NCBI GenBank assembly: GCA_015680685.1
Contig: MNCI01000556.1
Location: forward strand, 514,698-578,697
Source of the DNA: Gnetum montanum
Taxonomy: Eukaryota; Streptophyta; Gnetopsida; Gnetales; Gnetaceae
Length of the DNA stretch: 64,000 nt
Reading direction: 5' to 3'
In this document: positions 22,801 through 35,199 of the stretch, piece after piece
How positions within the stretch are numbered: position 1 is the first letter of the stretch
Layout: every line of letters starts with the position of its first letter
The notes under the pieces: model-generated
What the model was told of the DNA's origin: nothing
The model's database searches: none
Seen by the model: only the letters and a program-made list of their open reading frames with translations
Made by a program: the position numbers and the translations under genes

Positions 22801-24830
22801 TAAAAAATATTTATTAATCCTACTTGTTATTAGAATGGGGGATGTCCCCCATAACTAAATGGTTGAGCATGGTGAGGATTAATAAATGAAAGATGAGGAT
22901 CCTTGCATGTTGGAAATATTGAAACTTGGTCATACTTACCCCATTGGGGTTCACACACATGATTATAGTAAGCATAGTGGGGAAATTTATAAGATGTGGT
23001 TCCTGGGTAAAGAGTTGACCCACTATGATACTTGAGATCGTAAGATGGTATGCAAGGATTGGGATGTCACTCTTTATGGTTGTATTCATTAGGCCATATG
23101 GCTGTTGGAGTGTTCATTGGTGGCCCTAATGAAGTGACATGAGACGTTGTGTTCAAAGAGAAGGATGCACCACAATGTTGGACTTGTGCTAAGTTGGAGA
23201 ATGTAGTGGCCTTGGAATTGTGTTGTCCCTTCCTATGATCATGTCTAAAGAAGAGATGCCTTTAATGTTGAGGAGGTCTCTCACTGCTGTTGGTAATAGT
23301 AGCACAAGTAATGTTTGTGGGTTGTTACTGTGGTGCAGACATTTCAAGAATAGTTGATGGCAATGTAGAAGGAGGGAAAGGATGAGAATGTTGAAATTTG
23401 GGAGAAGTGTAAGGTACAAAAGGCGGTGATTGTGTTGATGAAATGGGCTGATAGTACTGAGGGGAATCATAATGCAGTGAGATAGAGTATGTTGACCTAG
23501 TTGGAAAAATAGGATGTTGGACTAGATAAGCATTTGGATTCGGATGATACAAAGGGTATCTCCAGTTTAGGGATGGCTTCCCCCACGACTAGGATTGTTG
23601 CCACTGTGATAGAACACAGTATCTCTATATGAACTCTGGATGTAACGTGCTTCCCCAATGCTCATATAAATGTAATAAGATTGAGAATTGGTCCTTGGGG
23701 TGATTGTATAGAAAAATGTTGCATTCATACGTATGATTGGTAGTTGAGCTCTTGTTTTCTTCATCCCTTCTTTTCAATTGTCTAATGGTATTTTTTCCTA
23801 CTTCTTGGGTTGTCAAAATTCTATCACCAATAATATTGATATATTCCCCACACTTTTTATGCATCCATTCCAACATCTTATTGATCTTTGCCTCGATTTC
23901 CTCTAATGATTGTTGTACTGGAAAATATGGTTCTTCCTCTTTGAGATAGGTTGATTTCTCCTTTTTATGATTATGAACCTCTGTTAAGTTGAGATTTTGG
24001 TCCCATTGATGTTTTTAAACACTTTCCCATCTATCCATTTCTCCTTCTACTTTTTCTACCTTCTTAATAAGCTCTTGGAATTGATGGGTTTGTAGTTCGT
24101 ATAGTTGACCTTGGGCATACATCCCTAGGGTCTCTTTTGTTTCATCACGAAGCCCATCAATGATATGGTACATTAGCCTTTCCTTGGAGAACTCATGGCC
24201 TGGACAATTTTTTAATAGTGCATACTATCTTTCTAAGGCCATGTCCAAGGGTTCATGTTGTGCTTGTTTCCACTCTTGGATTTGTTTCCTCAAGACTGAC
24301 ACTATTGTGTAGGTTTGATATCTTTCATTAAAGAGTTCTACCATTGTTGGCCAACATTGTATTGAATTTGGTTTTAATGATCTATACCATACTTTTTCTT
24401 GGCCCATGAGTGTCATAGGAAAGAGCTTGAGTTTTTGCCAAAAGTTATCAATGTTTTTCCATGCACAAGCATCGTAGAAGGCTTGTAAATATTGTTGCAG
24501 ATCTAAGTCATAGCCTCCTAAGAAATTGAGAAAGTTTTTTAAATTGAGCTTGGGTAGGCGGCTCTCTTTACGATGCCTACGGGAGATTCAAACAGCCTCT
24601 TGTATTTCCATTAGGCTTGTAGTGGCCACTAGGAGTTCATTGTCATCAAGTAAGTTATGCTTTCATGCATTGGGATGATGCTGCCTTCATTTATGTTTAT
24701 AAGAAACACCCACCTTAGATTGTGTACTTCAATCTTCATTGTCATATAATTCGTTGGTTCTCCAATCAATTACATCACTAGATATGGCATTATGGTAGTC
24801 TTGTAGGAGAGGCATGGTTGTGCAATTATG
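22801..24830 (-). pseudogene. C2 gag pseudogene
   Basis: Same protein as C1 gag, on the minus strand. It starts near 24815 (ATGCCTCTCCTACAAGAC). The capsid part includes KVWYRSLKPNSIQ and ERYQTY (24300-24400), then LRKQIQEWKQAQHEPLD. The zinc-knuckle-like CNIFLYNHPKDQ has lost its second and last Cys. The Pro/Gln/Tyr-rich tail (23190-23560) follows, ending near 22820. Several stops and frame changes; not functional. Confidence 0.75.
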
Positions 24831-24938
24831 TGTGAATTTGTATGTGACATTTTATAATTATTTCTTCCTAAAGGATATCTCGTTAATTCCTATACAATGG
24901 CCTTGTATGATATAACTAATCTAAATAACTAGCACCAT

Positions 24939-24955
24939 CCTTGGCAATGGCGCTA
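24939..24955 (-). other. Primer-binding site (tRNA-Asp) of C2
   Basis: Minus strand TAGCGCCATTGCCAAGG directly inside the 5' LTR; against the tRNA-Asp complement TGGCGCCGTTGCCGGGG it differs by transitions only. Confidence 0.7.
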
Positions 24956-24956
24956 A

Positions 24957-25823
24957 TGATGAGTGACAAGGTACCCCTACACTCAACCATACGAATACAA
25001 GTGTTTCATGCACGATCCAGTCAAACTCCATAGATAGACTAGTTGTGGTATCTAGAAAGTTACTCATAGATCGTAGTTTGTTGTCTTCCCACCTGGACTA
25101 CTATTAGCTTTGTCACGTATGATTTAGTCCAGAGTGAGGTGTATGATGTGTTCCTACACTAATGCTACTCCTGGGTATGATGGTAAATAATATCAACTAA
25201 GCTAGGAGAGAGGATGAGAGATGATCTAAACTAGCCTAAGTGCGATGAGCATCCATTCCTTAATCATCAGTACACATCTTGGACCTCGTGCATGACTACC
25301 ACTGGGATTACCAAGTGCATGGCCTAGGTATGCTACTGGGTTACCATGTAGTCACACTTAAATGCTCGTGATTAAGTTGTACTCATTTTGTGTTGCTAGG
25401 AGATAAGGGTAGAGAGATATTAGCTAAGAAAGAAGTAAATAATAATAACAATTAAATAATTAAGCTAAGTGAATTCTAAAATGATGAAGTAATCTCGTTC
25501 TTTATTTTCGGTTATGTGCGTGTCCAAGTACATCACACTCGAATAAGGATGCCATACAATTACAATCATCACACTGTGGGCATGCACTAGGAGAAAAGGG
25601 TTGAGAGGAAAAACTGACAAAAAGTCCCTACCTTAGTACTAAATCTACTAAAATTAAACTTAAAAACTACTCACAAAATCTGCCTACCTCTTATTTATAG
25701 ATGAGGAGACAGGCTACGATATCGCGTACATGATATCGCGTCTAGGTTGTGATATCGCGTATGTGATATAGAGTACGCGATATCATGGATGTGATATCAT
25801 AGAAAACAATTCATGAGTCATCA
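24957..25823 (-). repeat. C2 5' LTR
   Basis: 867 bp. Ends TGATGAGTG...GTCATCA in + orientation, followed by TATAT. Confidence 0.88.
25692..25822 (-). promoter_or_regulatory. Palindrome-rich U3 and TATA box of C2 5' LTR
   Basis: TATAAATA (complement of 25692-25699), preceded in 25713-25800 by ACGATATCGCGTAC-type palindromes, at least six GATATC/GATATA units in about 85 bases. Confidence 0.6.
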
Positions 25824-25828
25824 TATAT

Positions 25829-26904
25829 TTATTCATAAATAGTTTGTAACCGAAATCATAAATTTTCAAGAAATCTACAAAATAATATATCGAAACTTAA
25901 TCTTTTAACTATTCACCTCACATGCCCACATTGCATGACAATATACACTAATCTATTACAACGATACATGGGAAAGGTAAAGATAATATATCAATTAAAA
26001 TTATTTAAGTAGAAAGTCTAAAATGAGAATAAAACCCTAAGAAATATAGAAACATATGGTTTCACTCTAAATAAGTTCCATACCCATGTAGATACGACCA
26101 TAATAATCCCAAATCCATGTTTAGAACAAGGAAAATTCTTTTACAAAGCTAAAATTTTGACAAAAGAGTAGAAAAATGAAAGAAAACAAAAGAAATAGAG
26201 AAGAAAAAAAAACTCAAAATTAGTTTCTATTCTTGACAAAATAGAAAACTAGAAGGAATAGAAAGAGGTGGTAGTGAAGATAAAATAAAGACAATGATGG
26301 TTTTTGTTAAACATAATGTATAATGTATATATGCATTATACATGAAAGTTATATTTTTCCCCCTCTCACGTCACATATCCTTGGAAAACTAATTTATTTA
26401 TTTATTTAGTTTTTGAAATTTTTTTAAATAGGAAATATTTTCATAAGTTTTTTTTATTTCCTTCCTAACTAATTCTCTACACTTCAAACATGCATAACAA
26501 ACACATTAAGACTCCAAATTGAAATCTATTTGAACCTATGAGATCCATATCAAATACATTATATATCTATATTCAAAAATTACATTCAAGTAGCACACAA
26601 CATAGTACTATAGTTCAAATTCTTAAACACCCAAATCACACATAAAGCATAGATATATATCAAATAGTTACTCTTATACCCTAATCCAACATCCTTGCTA
26701 GCCACATCACCTATCTAACATATCAAATAGGGCTAGAGTACATAATTATGTTAATCAAGCATGTGAAGACATCATAATCATAACATTAAAGCTAAAGCAT
26801 CCTAGCATATAAAGCATAATCATAATAAACTAACTTGTCCTTAATAACCCACAAAGATCATGCATCATAATGCAATACATGATATCTCTAGAAAGGATGT
26901 AATA
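25829..26904 (-). repeat. Element A 3' LTR, inner part
   Basis: Continues the LTR interrupted at 17117. Its end, AGGATGTAATA at 26895-26904, corresponds to GGAATGTAACA at the end of the right LTR (44377-44387), with the terminal CA decayed. Confidence 0.65.
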
Positions 26905-27492
26905 CTCTTCCCTCTTTGAGAATCTTCCTTGTGGAAGATCTTAGGATGAGCTACATGCATCTTAGTATCCACCTCTCAAGTAGTCTTAGAAGCTCCATGT
27001 CTACTCCACAAACCCTTGATCATAGACACAAATTTACTATGTTTCTTTCATACCATGTGATCAATAATATTTACTACCTACTCTACATAACTAACATTAG
27101 ACTATTTTTGTATCCCTAAATGATCAATCACATAATGTTTATAAGACACATAATGTCACAACATAGATACATGGAATACATCATGTACATGCACAAAATA
27201 AAAAGTTATTTCTATCTAATAGGCTACTCTCCCATTTCTTTCTAGAACCTCAAAGCATTAATGTACCTAGGAGCTAATTTTCCCTTTCATCCAAGTCATG
27301 TAAGATTCTTTAAGGGAGAAACATAAAGAAATACATGATCCCCAACTACAAACTCCCATAGTCTTTAGCATCGATTAGCATATGCTAACTATCTATCTTG
27401 TGCAACTCTTAATTTATTTCAAATCTCTTGAACCTACTCCATGGTCTATCTCACCAAATTTATGCTTACATGCTAGTGATATTCAATGGTAT
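26905..27492 (-). pseudogene. Element A integrase C-terminus and chromodomain-like tail (copy 1)
   Basis: Minus strand, adjacent to the polypurine tract (complement of 26905-26920). The integrase C-terminal motif VHDVFHVSML is visible near 27170-27200. Downstream KGLWSRHGAS and EVDTKM (about 26960-27010) match the chromodomain-like tail of chromovirus integrases (form: V-L-W-R-N-H-G...ATWE). Several stops. Interrupted on the upstream side by a family B solo LTR. Confidence 0.65.
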
Positions 27493-28326
27493 TGATGAGT
27501 CATGATATCGGGACCGCAATATCAGATCCACGATATCGAAGCCTGCCAAACGATATTGAACACCAAATGTTAGAACCTATCTCATTGCCTGTAAATAAGA
27601 GACTGGGGCGCTTGGTTTAGTAGTTAGTCTCTTAGTCCCTTACCCAAACTCTTGTAGTTTTTCGTTTCTAGAGTTAGAATTATCTCTGAGTGCCTGCAAT
27701 AGGAGTCATAAAGTGAACAGATCTTTATTCAAGCATTGTGTACTTGAGCACACCTTGTGTCTGGAAATAAAGATGAACTTTTGATAAACCTTGAAACATT
27801 TAGAATAGCTTATTTATTGCATTTAATTTTATTTACAATTAGTTTATGCTTTCATTAGTTAATTGATGTTGTTTTTATAGAGTTATTAATCTTCAACAAG
27901 TAAGCCCACTTAGTACGACCACTTCAAGCATACGTGGAACACTTGGTAACCTAGTAACGAATAGCGTTTGGTAATCCTAGTAGTGTTACATTGGTTCAGG
28001 ATGTATTTGGTAAGTGGGAATGGATGCTGCGGTTAGGACTAGCTAGAGCATAGTTGATTAGTTAAATTAAATTAGTTACTCACTTATTTCATTTCTCCAC
28101 TTTAAGCACTAGGAACATAAAACATAAAAAACCATAAAAATTAAATACCTCAGGTTTACTTAACCATACAATCGTGTCATGCAAGTAAGCTTTGGAAGAT
28201 AATGATTGCATAACCCATCCTTGTTTTGTAAAGGTGCATAAGCACTTAGTCCTTGGAGTTAGACCAGATCGCACATGAATGCTTCTATTCATATGGTTGG
28301 TTGTAGGGGTACCTCGTCGCTCATCA
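27493..28326 (+). repeat. Solo LTR of family B inside the element A integrase
   Basis: 834 bp, TGATGAG...GCTCATCA. Flanked by GGTAT (27488-27492) and AGTAT (28327-28331), i.e. a target duplication with one mismatch, and followed directly by element A sequence rather than family B interior: a solo LTR. The same LTR lies at the same point of A in the second copy (38295-39142). Confidence 0.85.
27500..27597 (+). promoter_or_regulatory. U3 with palindromes and decayed TATA box, family B solo LTR
   Basis: GATATC/AATATC motifs at 27505-27565, then TGTAAATA at 27590-27597 where the sister LTR has TATAAATA. Confidence 0.45.
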
Positions 28327-31029
28327 AGTATCCCAACATAAAGGTGTCCTACATGGCCTATTATATAAAATCTCCTATGGTGCTACCTACAAACTCTCAT
28401 ACTAACTATTATGATATGAAAATTTAGCTAGTGGTAGGATCCAATCCTAGCTATCTCTATATTGCAAATCATAGGCTCTTAAGATCTCCTCAAGAATTTG
28501 ATTCACCCACTTAGTCTTTCATCTATTTGCAGATGATATGCCAAACTCATGTTTAGCCTCATACCCATGTTCTTCTAAAATGCCTACACAAATGTAACAT
28601 GAATTAAGCATCTCTATCACTAATAATTTGTTATGGCACATCATGCAACCACACTATTTTTATAAGAAAGAGATGTGTAATCTATATTACATTCAATGAT
28701 GCTCATGTGGTGAGGAAATGGACAAACTTTATCAAAAAGTCAAAAACAACTAATATAGCATCATGACCTCTAGGAGCCCACAAAAGATTAATAATGAAAT
28801 ATATACTAATGAAATCCCATTTTCACTAAGGAATATCATGGAAATGTACATAATCCCCAAGCCTTTGATGCTTTATCTTCACTTGCTAGCAAATCAAACA
28901 TCGAGAGACATACTCCCCTACATTCATCTTTATAATAGGTCATTAATGCATCAATTGTAAACCTAGATACATCTTTTGACTATCTAAACACATTTAGTAT
29001 CTACTCATGTGTGTCTCATCCATCAACTAAAATTATAAAGCTTCTAAAACACATACTCAACCATCCCTTCATAACACATTATGACTATCCACAGAGAATG
29101 GTCCATTATATGTGATCTACTATCTTAGTTCTTAACATCATGAATCATGCTATTGTTGCTCTTGAATCTATGCTTGAAATTTTGATTGGATCATCAAGCT
29201 ATTAATCTTTCTAACCACTCTACTCAATGCATCAACTATTTTATTATTCTTTTCCAGGCATGCATTTAATAGTGAAATCAAAGTCAACAAGAAACTCTAT
29301 CCATCTACACTATCATAGGTTTAAATGTGGCTTATTCATAAGATATTAGACTCTCTTATGGTTAGTCCAAATAGTAACACGCTTGCCATATAGATAATGT
29401 ACCAAATCTTTAATATAAATATCACAACACCCAACTCTAGATCATGTAGGAGATATCTAGTTTCATGCAGCCTCAATTGATGAGATGCATAAGTGACAAT
29501 GTATCCATCCCAAAATCAACACACAACCAAATCCATCTCCTAAGGCATTAGTGTTAACATCATATGAGTGTCATGATCTAGGAGATACTAGCACTGGAGG
29601 AGCCACCAATCTATGCTTCAACTTCTCAAATGCAACTTGACAAGCTAAGCTCCAAATAAAGTTATTCCCCTTTCTCAACAATTGAGTCAATGGAGATGCT
29701 ATCTAATAAAAATATTTCACAAACCTACAATAATAACATGCTAATCCCAACAAGCTCTATACCTCTACTACTAACTATAATGTAGGCTAATCATGAACAA
29801 CTGCAATCTTTGTAGGATCCACAAACATACTAACTCCTAACATCACATACCCTATTAATTGAATCTTTGACTATGAAAATGAGTACTTGGATGACTGATA
29901 GTATAGTTGGTACTTCCTCAAATTCCATAACACTCTCTGCAAGTGCTTTGCATTAAACTACTTATCAAGAGAATATACCAAGATATCATCTATGAACATA
30001 ATCAAAAATTAATCCAGATATCAAGAGAATAGATTTATAACCAAATATAATAGTACAACTATGAGCTAGTGTTGAACACTCACCTCCATGTCCATGAGCA
30101 TACTTGAAGGGGCTAAGCCTACCTTTACATGTTGGTCTCTCTTTTACTCTTACCAACTCTCTCTACAAGCTACATTCTTATGCTAGCTCTTATTTAGTTC
30201 TATAGTAACTACTCTAGGCTCATCATAAGATGTCAATCTAAGAAGTAATATGTGATCCTTTAGAAAGCGTCTCAAACCTCTAACAAATTTATTTACCCAT
30301 GCTCGATCATCTATATGCATCTATGGTACATAGCTACTAAGCTCTAAGAAATGAGCATCATACTCTATCACAAATTGACTATCCTAATGCAAATAATAGA
30401 ATTTTTTGTTCTTGGCTTAGGCATATCAGGTAGATACATAATGGGCTCTAAAATATGTCAAAAAATCATCCCATGCCACCTCTTGGTCAATCCATCCCTT
30501 GGCCTAGCCCTTAGTCATCCACCAATGTTGAACAGTGCTAACTAATTCATTTACTACCAATAGAGTTTGTTGAAATGATAAGCAACCAATCGAATCAAAA
30601 GTATTTTACAACTTCTCCAACCATTTTGTAGTTGCATTAGGATCCTCAATGCCATCAAATTTAGAAGGTCCTAACTTTTGAAATTTCTCTATTAGTTTTC
30701 TACTAATAGGATGCATGTTTGAATCTCTTAATCCATCACTAGCACTATCACTTTCCATTTCCATGACAATGGAAATGGAGGTTTCACTAGCTATAACATG
30801 TTGCTATAGAATCTACAATAGTTTTTGAATAACATTTTGTTGTCTACTTGTAGGATTGCTACAAGATGCCTCAGGAAGTTTCACTGGCCAAACATTAAGC
30901 GCTCTTGACATGTGAGCCCCACTAGAATTAGGACCCCATCTACTATACATATCTATAAGCTAAAATCATAAATTGGTAAGTACCATAATCATAATACAAC
31001 ATTGGAGTAAAATAGCTTCGATACCACTA
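28327..31029 (-). pseudogene. Element A gag-pol interior, copy 1 (internally deleted)
   Basis: Minus strand. The gag region is recognisable around 30200-30900: SKFDGIEDPN, then QHWW and EYDAHFLELS, typical of chromovirus gag. The integrase/RNase H/RT region runs down to 28327. Compared with copy 2, about 1.27 kb covering the zinc knuckle, protease and the RT core is missing, with the break near 30020. Many stops. The primer-binding site complement is at 31014-31026. Confidence 0.65.
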
Positions 31030-31355
31030 TGTAACATCCAATTCTACTACTCCTAGCTAGGACAAAGTGATGTCTAAAATCACTAGTAATACCACAATAG
31101 AAGCATGACAAACTAGAAGGTAATGATGGATGAAAATAAATTAAGAAAAAACACTATATATATATAATGGAAGGTCAAATTACATAAAAATTCATGTCAA
31201 GCCGAAGACTAAGCATATGTTTCAATTTATAAAATTGCATGTCTCTACATAAACCCAAAATTTGTACTACTCTCATATGATGCAAAACATAAACATCATC
31301 ATATACATAAGAGGATAGTGAGGTTCATATAAATATAAATAGTTTACAATACTGT
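31030..31355 (-). repeat. Element A 5' LTR fragment (copy 1), cut at 31355
   Basis: Starts TGTAACATCC like 43110 and matches it until TACTGTAT at 31355, where the sequence switches abruptly to family B gag. No microhomology beyond a few bases is visible. Confidence 0.75.
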
Positions 31356-32600
31356 ATCAAGAGTACTCTCGAGTGTCCAACTTGCATAAGCAAATCCAAG
31401 GATGGAAACAAGGAAGACATGAACCCTTGGATGCTACCATGGGTGATGTTATGCATTATTACATGATTGTGCTGGCCATGGTTACTCACAAAGGAAACAA
31501 CTATGCCATCTTGTAGATGGGCTTAGGTACGAGACACGAAGAACCCTTGGGACTTATGCCTAAGGAAGGTTATTTGAGCTGAGAACACATCAAACAAATA
31601 TTGTTGGAGAAAGTTGCCAAAGGGGAAGGTGAGTTAAGGAAAAGAGAAAGTGCAGAGGAATACAACAGAGATCCTTCCCTCTGAAAGAAGAAAGTTAGAT
31701 TTTGTGAAGATGAAGAAGAGTCACCACTTGAAGAGATGGTGAATAGGAAATCTTTACCCATTCAAAAATTTGCATTAGAAATATCGACAAAGGTAGATCA
31801 AATATGGAATTCCATAGATGATAAATTTTAAACTATTCTAAAAATAGTTGAGGAGTCTAGAGAGTAGGGTAGTGACCGAGAGAAAAGGAAATAGAAAGAA
31901 GCTGAATATGCACGTAACAAGGATAAGGGCAAAGTTGACGTCATTAAGGAGGTTGTGGATTCATACACAGACAATGATGGCGGGTGTGCAATATGCCAAT
32001 ATGACCATCCTAAAGGATGTTTCCTAGTAGTATCACATTTGCAAGAGTCTAGGCTATGTGCACTAAACCCATGATTAAGTAGATGGCAAACACCCCAAAG
32101 GTTACCTTAGCCTCAAGATAATCCAAGGTAGTTCCACCAACCCTTGACATATTATCCATGTGGAACTCCATCACAACTAAATTAACAATATCAATAATGG
32201 AAACACCCACAATCATGGGGAATGCCATTACCATGTCAACAATACCCTTACCATCAACCTGACCCATATGGGTATTACATTCAGTAGTCGATCTCTCCAC
32301 ATGATCCCACTAGTCACATCACTCCTCAGCCTCACTACCAGATCGACAAGTACTATAGAACCCCTTCTCCTAAGGGTGATGTTCTACAAACAAACTATCC
32401 TTCTTCTCCGATTGCACCTCTTCCATCTTTAGCTTCATTACCACCTACTCCAACTATGTAAGGTGAGCTTCCTGCCCAGCCGCAATAACATAATGCTACA
32501 AAGGCTATCAATCCTCAACCTACTATTGGTTTAGACAATCGATCAAGGAAAAGACCTTTCTTTAGAACCAGTAATCCAACCAAGTCCTTACAGCCATAAG
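31356..32600 (+). pseudogene. B gag pseudogene (5'-truncated)
   Basis: Starts at the equivalent of TYSRVSNLHKQIQGWKQG and continues with KVAKGEGELRKRESAEEYN. The variant zinc knuckle CAICQYDHPKGC is at 31988-32023, then a Pro/Gln/Tyr-rich tail. The end merges into the protease frame near 32600. Frame changes and stops throughout. Closest to D gag among the elements here. Confidence 0.7.
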
Positions 32601-32629
32601 CAACTAATTGTCCAAATGCCTCACCATCA

Positions 32630-33100
32630 TTGTTCGAACCTTCAGAGCTTTCTTCAAACCAAAGACCATGCCCAACACATACTTTCATGCTAACCCACAC
32701 CATTATCAATTGGATTAAAGCTGGCCATATTCCTAGGAAATTCTCTAACCCTAGAATTCCTCTTATATATTTGCAAATAGCTAGGAATGAGCCTTGCAAA
32801 GCTCTTTTGGATTTAGGTTCTGGTGTTAACTTAATCTCTCAAGAAATGTACAAAGCTTGGAACCTGAATCGACTAAAAAAGAGTAACATTCATTTACAGT
32901 TGGTCGACCAATCCATTACTATCCCATTAGGACTAGTGAAGGACATTGTCACCACTATTTTTGGGTGGTCGTATCTAGCCGATTTCTTAGTGATTCAAGT
33001 CAACAACTGTAAGGGGGACTTCGCAATCATAATGGGAAGAGCATGGCTAAGCAAGATTGATGTGCACCTAGGAATATGTGATCTTTCCCTAGAAATATAA
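32630..33100 (+). pseudogene. B retroviral-type aspartic protease region
   Basis: A 156-codon open stretch. The active-site motif is LLDLGSGVNLI (about residues 60-70), of the Athila-type form LCDLGAS.NLM in which Thr/Ser-Gly is replaced by Leu-Gly. It is followed by LQLVDQS, then TTIFGWSYLADFLV and IIMGRAWLS (a flap and C-terminal motif equivalent to LGRPWL). This segment is uninterrupted, but the preceding and following parts of the polyprotein are broken. Confidence 0.75.
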
Positions 33101-33419
33101 AAAGAAAATACATTTGGAAAGATCAAGAAGAAGAAAGTTCCATGCATCGCATATAGTGACACAAGGTGCAACTATGTGTAGAAGTCCTAGTTTGTACAAT
33201 GCTTAACACTACCTGCATGCAATCAGTGTGCACAAGTAATAGATATACAAATATTCCTATATGTAGCAGCCATAAGACAAGAAGGCACCTAGTGGCTGAC
33301 AATTGACCACAAGGGTAATTCAACTATATGCATGGAACCAACTGAGAGCTTGACTTGTGCCTACATCAATAGCATAGATACATTAGAGTAAGTCCAAGTC
33401 TTGATATCGAAAATATCAA

Positions 33420-34300
33420 CTAGGGGAAGTTGAAAATCCCTGATGAGTTTAAGTAAGAGCCCCTCAAATTAAAATCATTGCCCACCGGTATGAAATATAG
33501 ATTTCTCAAGAATGGAAAATTGGTAATTATCAGTGCTAAGCTTACTCCTCAACATAAGGAAAAACTTCTGAAAATGGTAAAAAAATGGTCGAAAGCCTTT
33601 GCTTGGTCATATCTTGAATTAACTAGAATAGATGCTAGGATATGTCAACATAGAATTTACACTAACCCCTCCATGAAGCCTTGATGACAACTACAAAGAC
33701 GACTAAACCCAAAGCTTAAGCAAGTGGTTAAAGAAGAAATTGAACAACTTCTAAAAGCCAGGTTCATCTACCCCATTACTGATAGTGAATGAGTTAGCCC
33801 ATTAGTCATTGTGCCTAAAAAGGAAGGCAAATGAAGAGTGTGTATAGACTTTAGGCTACTGAACATGGCAACATTTAAGGACCATTTTCCATTGCCATTT
33901 GTCAACCAAGTATTAATATCATTGTAGGGCATTTCTACTTTATTTTTCTGGATGGTTACAATTGATATAATCAAATTTAAATAGCACCAGAAGACTAAGC
34001 CAAGACTACATTCACAAGTCGTTGGGGGACATTTGCATCTAAGCAGATGCAGTTTGGCTTGTGCAATGCCCCAACAACATTTCAACAGCTAGTTCTAAGT
34101 ATATTTTAGTAGCAAATAGGGAATGGTGTGGAGGTCTTTATGGACAATTTCTCCACCTATGGAGTGGACTTTGAAAAGGCATTGGATTTATTAGAGCAAG
34201 TACTGGAATGATTTGTAGAAACCAACTTAAGGCTTAATTAACAAAAAAACCATTTAATGGTCCAAGAAGGCATTGTGTTAGGGCATAAGACTTTACAAAT
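33420..34300 (+). pseudogene. B reverse transcriptase region
   Basis: Ty3/gypsy RT with several stops. It shows the thumb-preceding ITDSE.VSPLVIVPKKEG, then RVCIDFRLLN, DHFPLPF, FGLCNAPTTFQ, VFMDNFS at the YxDD position (Asp-Asp has become Asp-Asn) and GIVLGHK. The Asp-to-Asn change in the catalytic pair would kill activity. The order and motifs (VCIDYRKLN, KDHFPLPFIDQ, YRRMPFGLCNAP) are those of Athila-type elements. Confidence 0.8.
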
Positions 34301-35123
34301 AGGAATAGAGGTAGATCCCAAAAAGATTAAAGTTATCCAAGGAATCACTTATCAACCTGAAACTATAAAAGATATCTGATCATTCCTTGGACATACTAGT
34401 TATTATAGACGCTTCATCGAGAACTTTTCAAAGATTGCAAAACCATTGGTAGAATTAACGAAGAAGGATGTACCCTTTGAATGGACTAAGAAATGTGAGC
34501 TAGCTTTCCAAGAGTTGAAATAGAAGCTCATAGAAGCACCCATTCTACAAGCTCTTGACTAGTCCAGACCATTCCACATAATGACTGACACGTCCAACTT
34601 TGCTTTAGGAGTTGTACTGACATAGTTAGATGACTAGATATGACCCTATTATATTCATTGTGCAAGTCGAAGTATTGTTGGTGCACAACTCAATTACACC
34701 ACAATAGAAAAAGAATTAATGGCTATGGTGTTTGCACTAGAAAAATTTAGGCACTATGTATTGGCCTAAAAGATATTCATACACACGGATCATAGTGCAA
34801 TTCAGTTCCTAATGAATAAATCAATGGTGAGCCCTTACATCATACAATTGCTCATGATCTTACAAGAGTTTATTCTTACAATTATTGATCGTAAAGGCAC
34901 CGAGAATGTTATTGCTGATCATTTATCTCGATTACGATGGGACAACAAAGAGGACAAATATCCAATTTCTAATTGCTTCCCTAATGAAATCCTCTTTGTA
35001 GGTGTAATAAGTAATCAATTAACCATAGATACGAGTTGGTATAGTAGAATTCTTACCTATCTTCTCATACAAGAAATACCACAAGGGTTAGACCTTAAAA
35101 AGAAACAACAGTTTCTTCATTGA
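34301..35123 (+). pseudogene. B RNase H region
   Basis: Starts after SFLGHTSYYRRFIENFSK (RT connection). It shows PFHIMTDTSNFALG (first catalytic Asp), LNYTTIEKELMAMVFALEKFR (the catalytic Glu), IHTDHSAIQFL (the catalytic Asp) and DHLSRL near 34918-34935. Stops occur at expected Trp/Gln/Arg codons. The open part 34812-35123 continues to the spacer before the integrase. Confidence 0.75.
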
Positions 35124-35199
35124 CCAAAATATTTCATGGAAATCAATGGACAACTTTATAAGGTATGTTTTGATGGCTTGGTCCGATGGTATGTTTCTG

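Larger units (their letters stand above)
17118..25823 (-). mobile_element. Element C2: pol-less LTR retrotransposon inside the element A LTR
   Basis: LTRs at 24957-25823 (5') and 17118-17970 (3') flank, in minus-strand order, a tRNA-Asp primer site, gag, non-coding sequence, ORF2 and a polypurine tract. Target duplication TATGT (17113-17117) against TATAT (25824-25828), one mismatch. 8.7 kb, i.e. ~2.3 kb longer than C1, mostly because ORF2 is fuller. No pol domain is seen anywhere between gag and ORF2. It is younger than element A because it is inserted in A's LTR. Confidence 0.88.
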
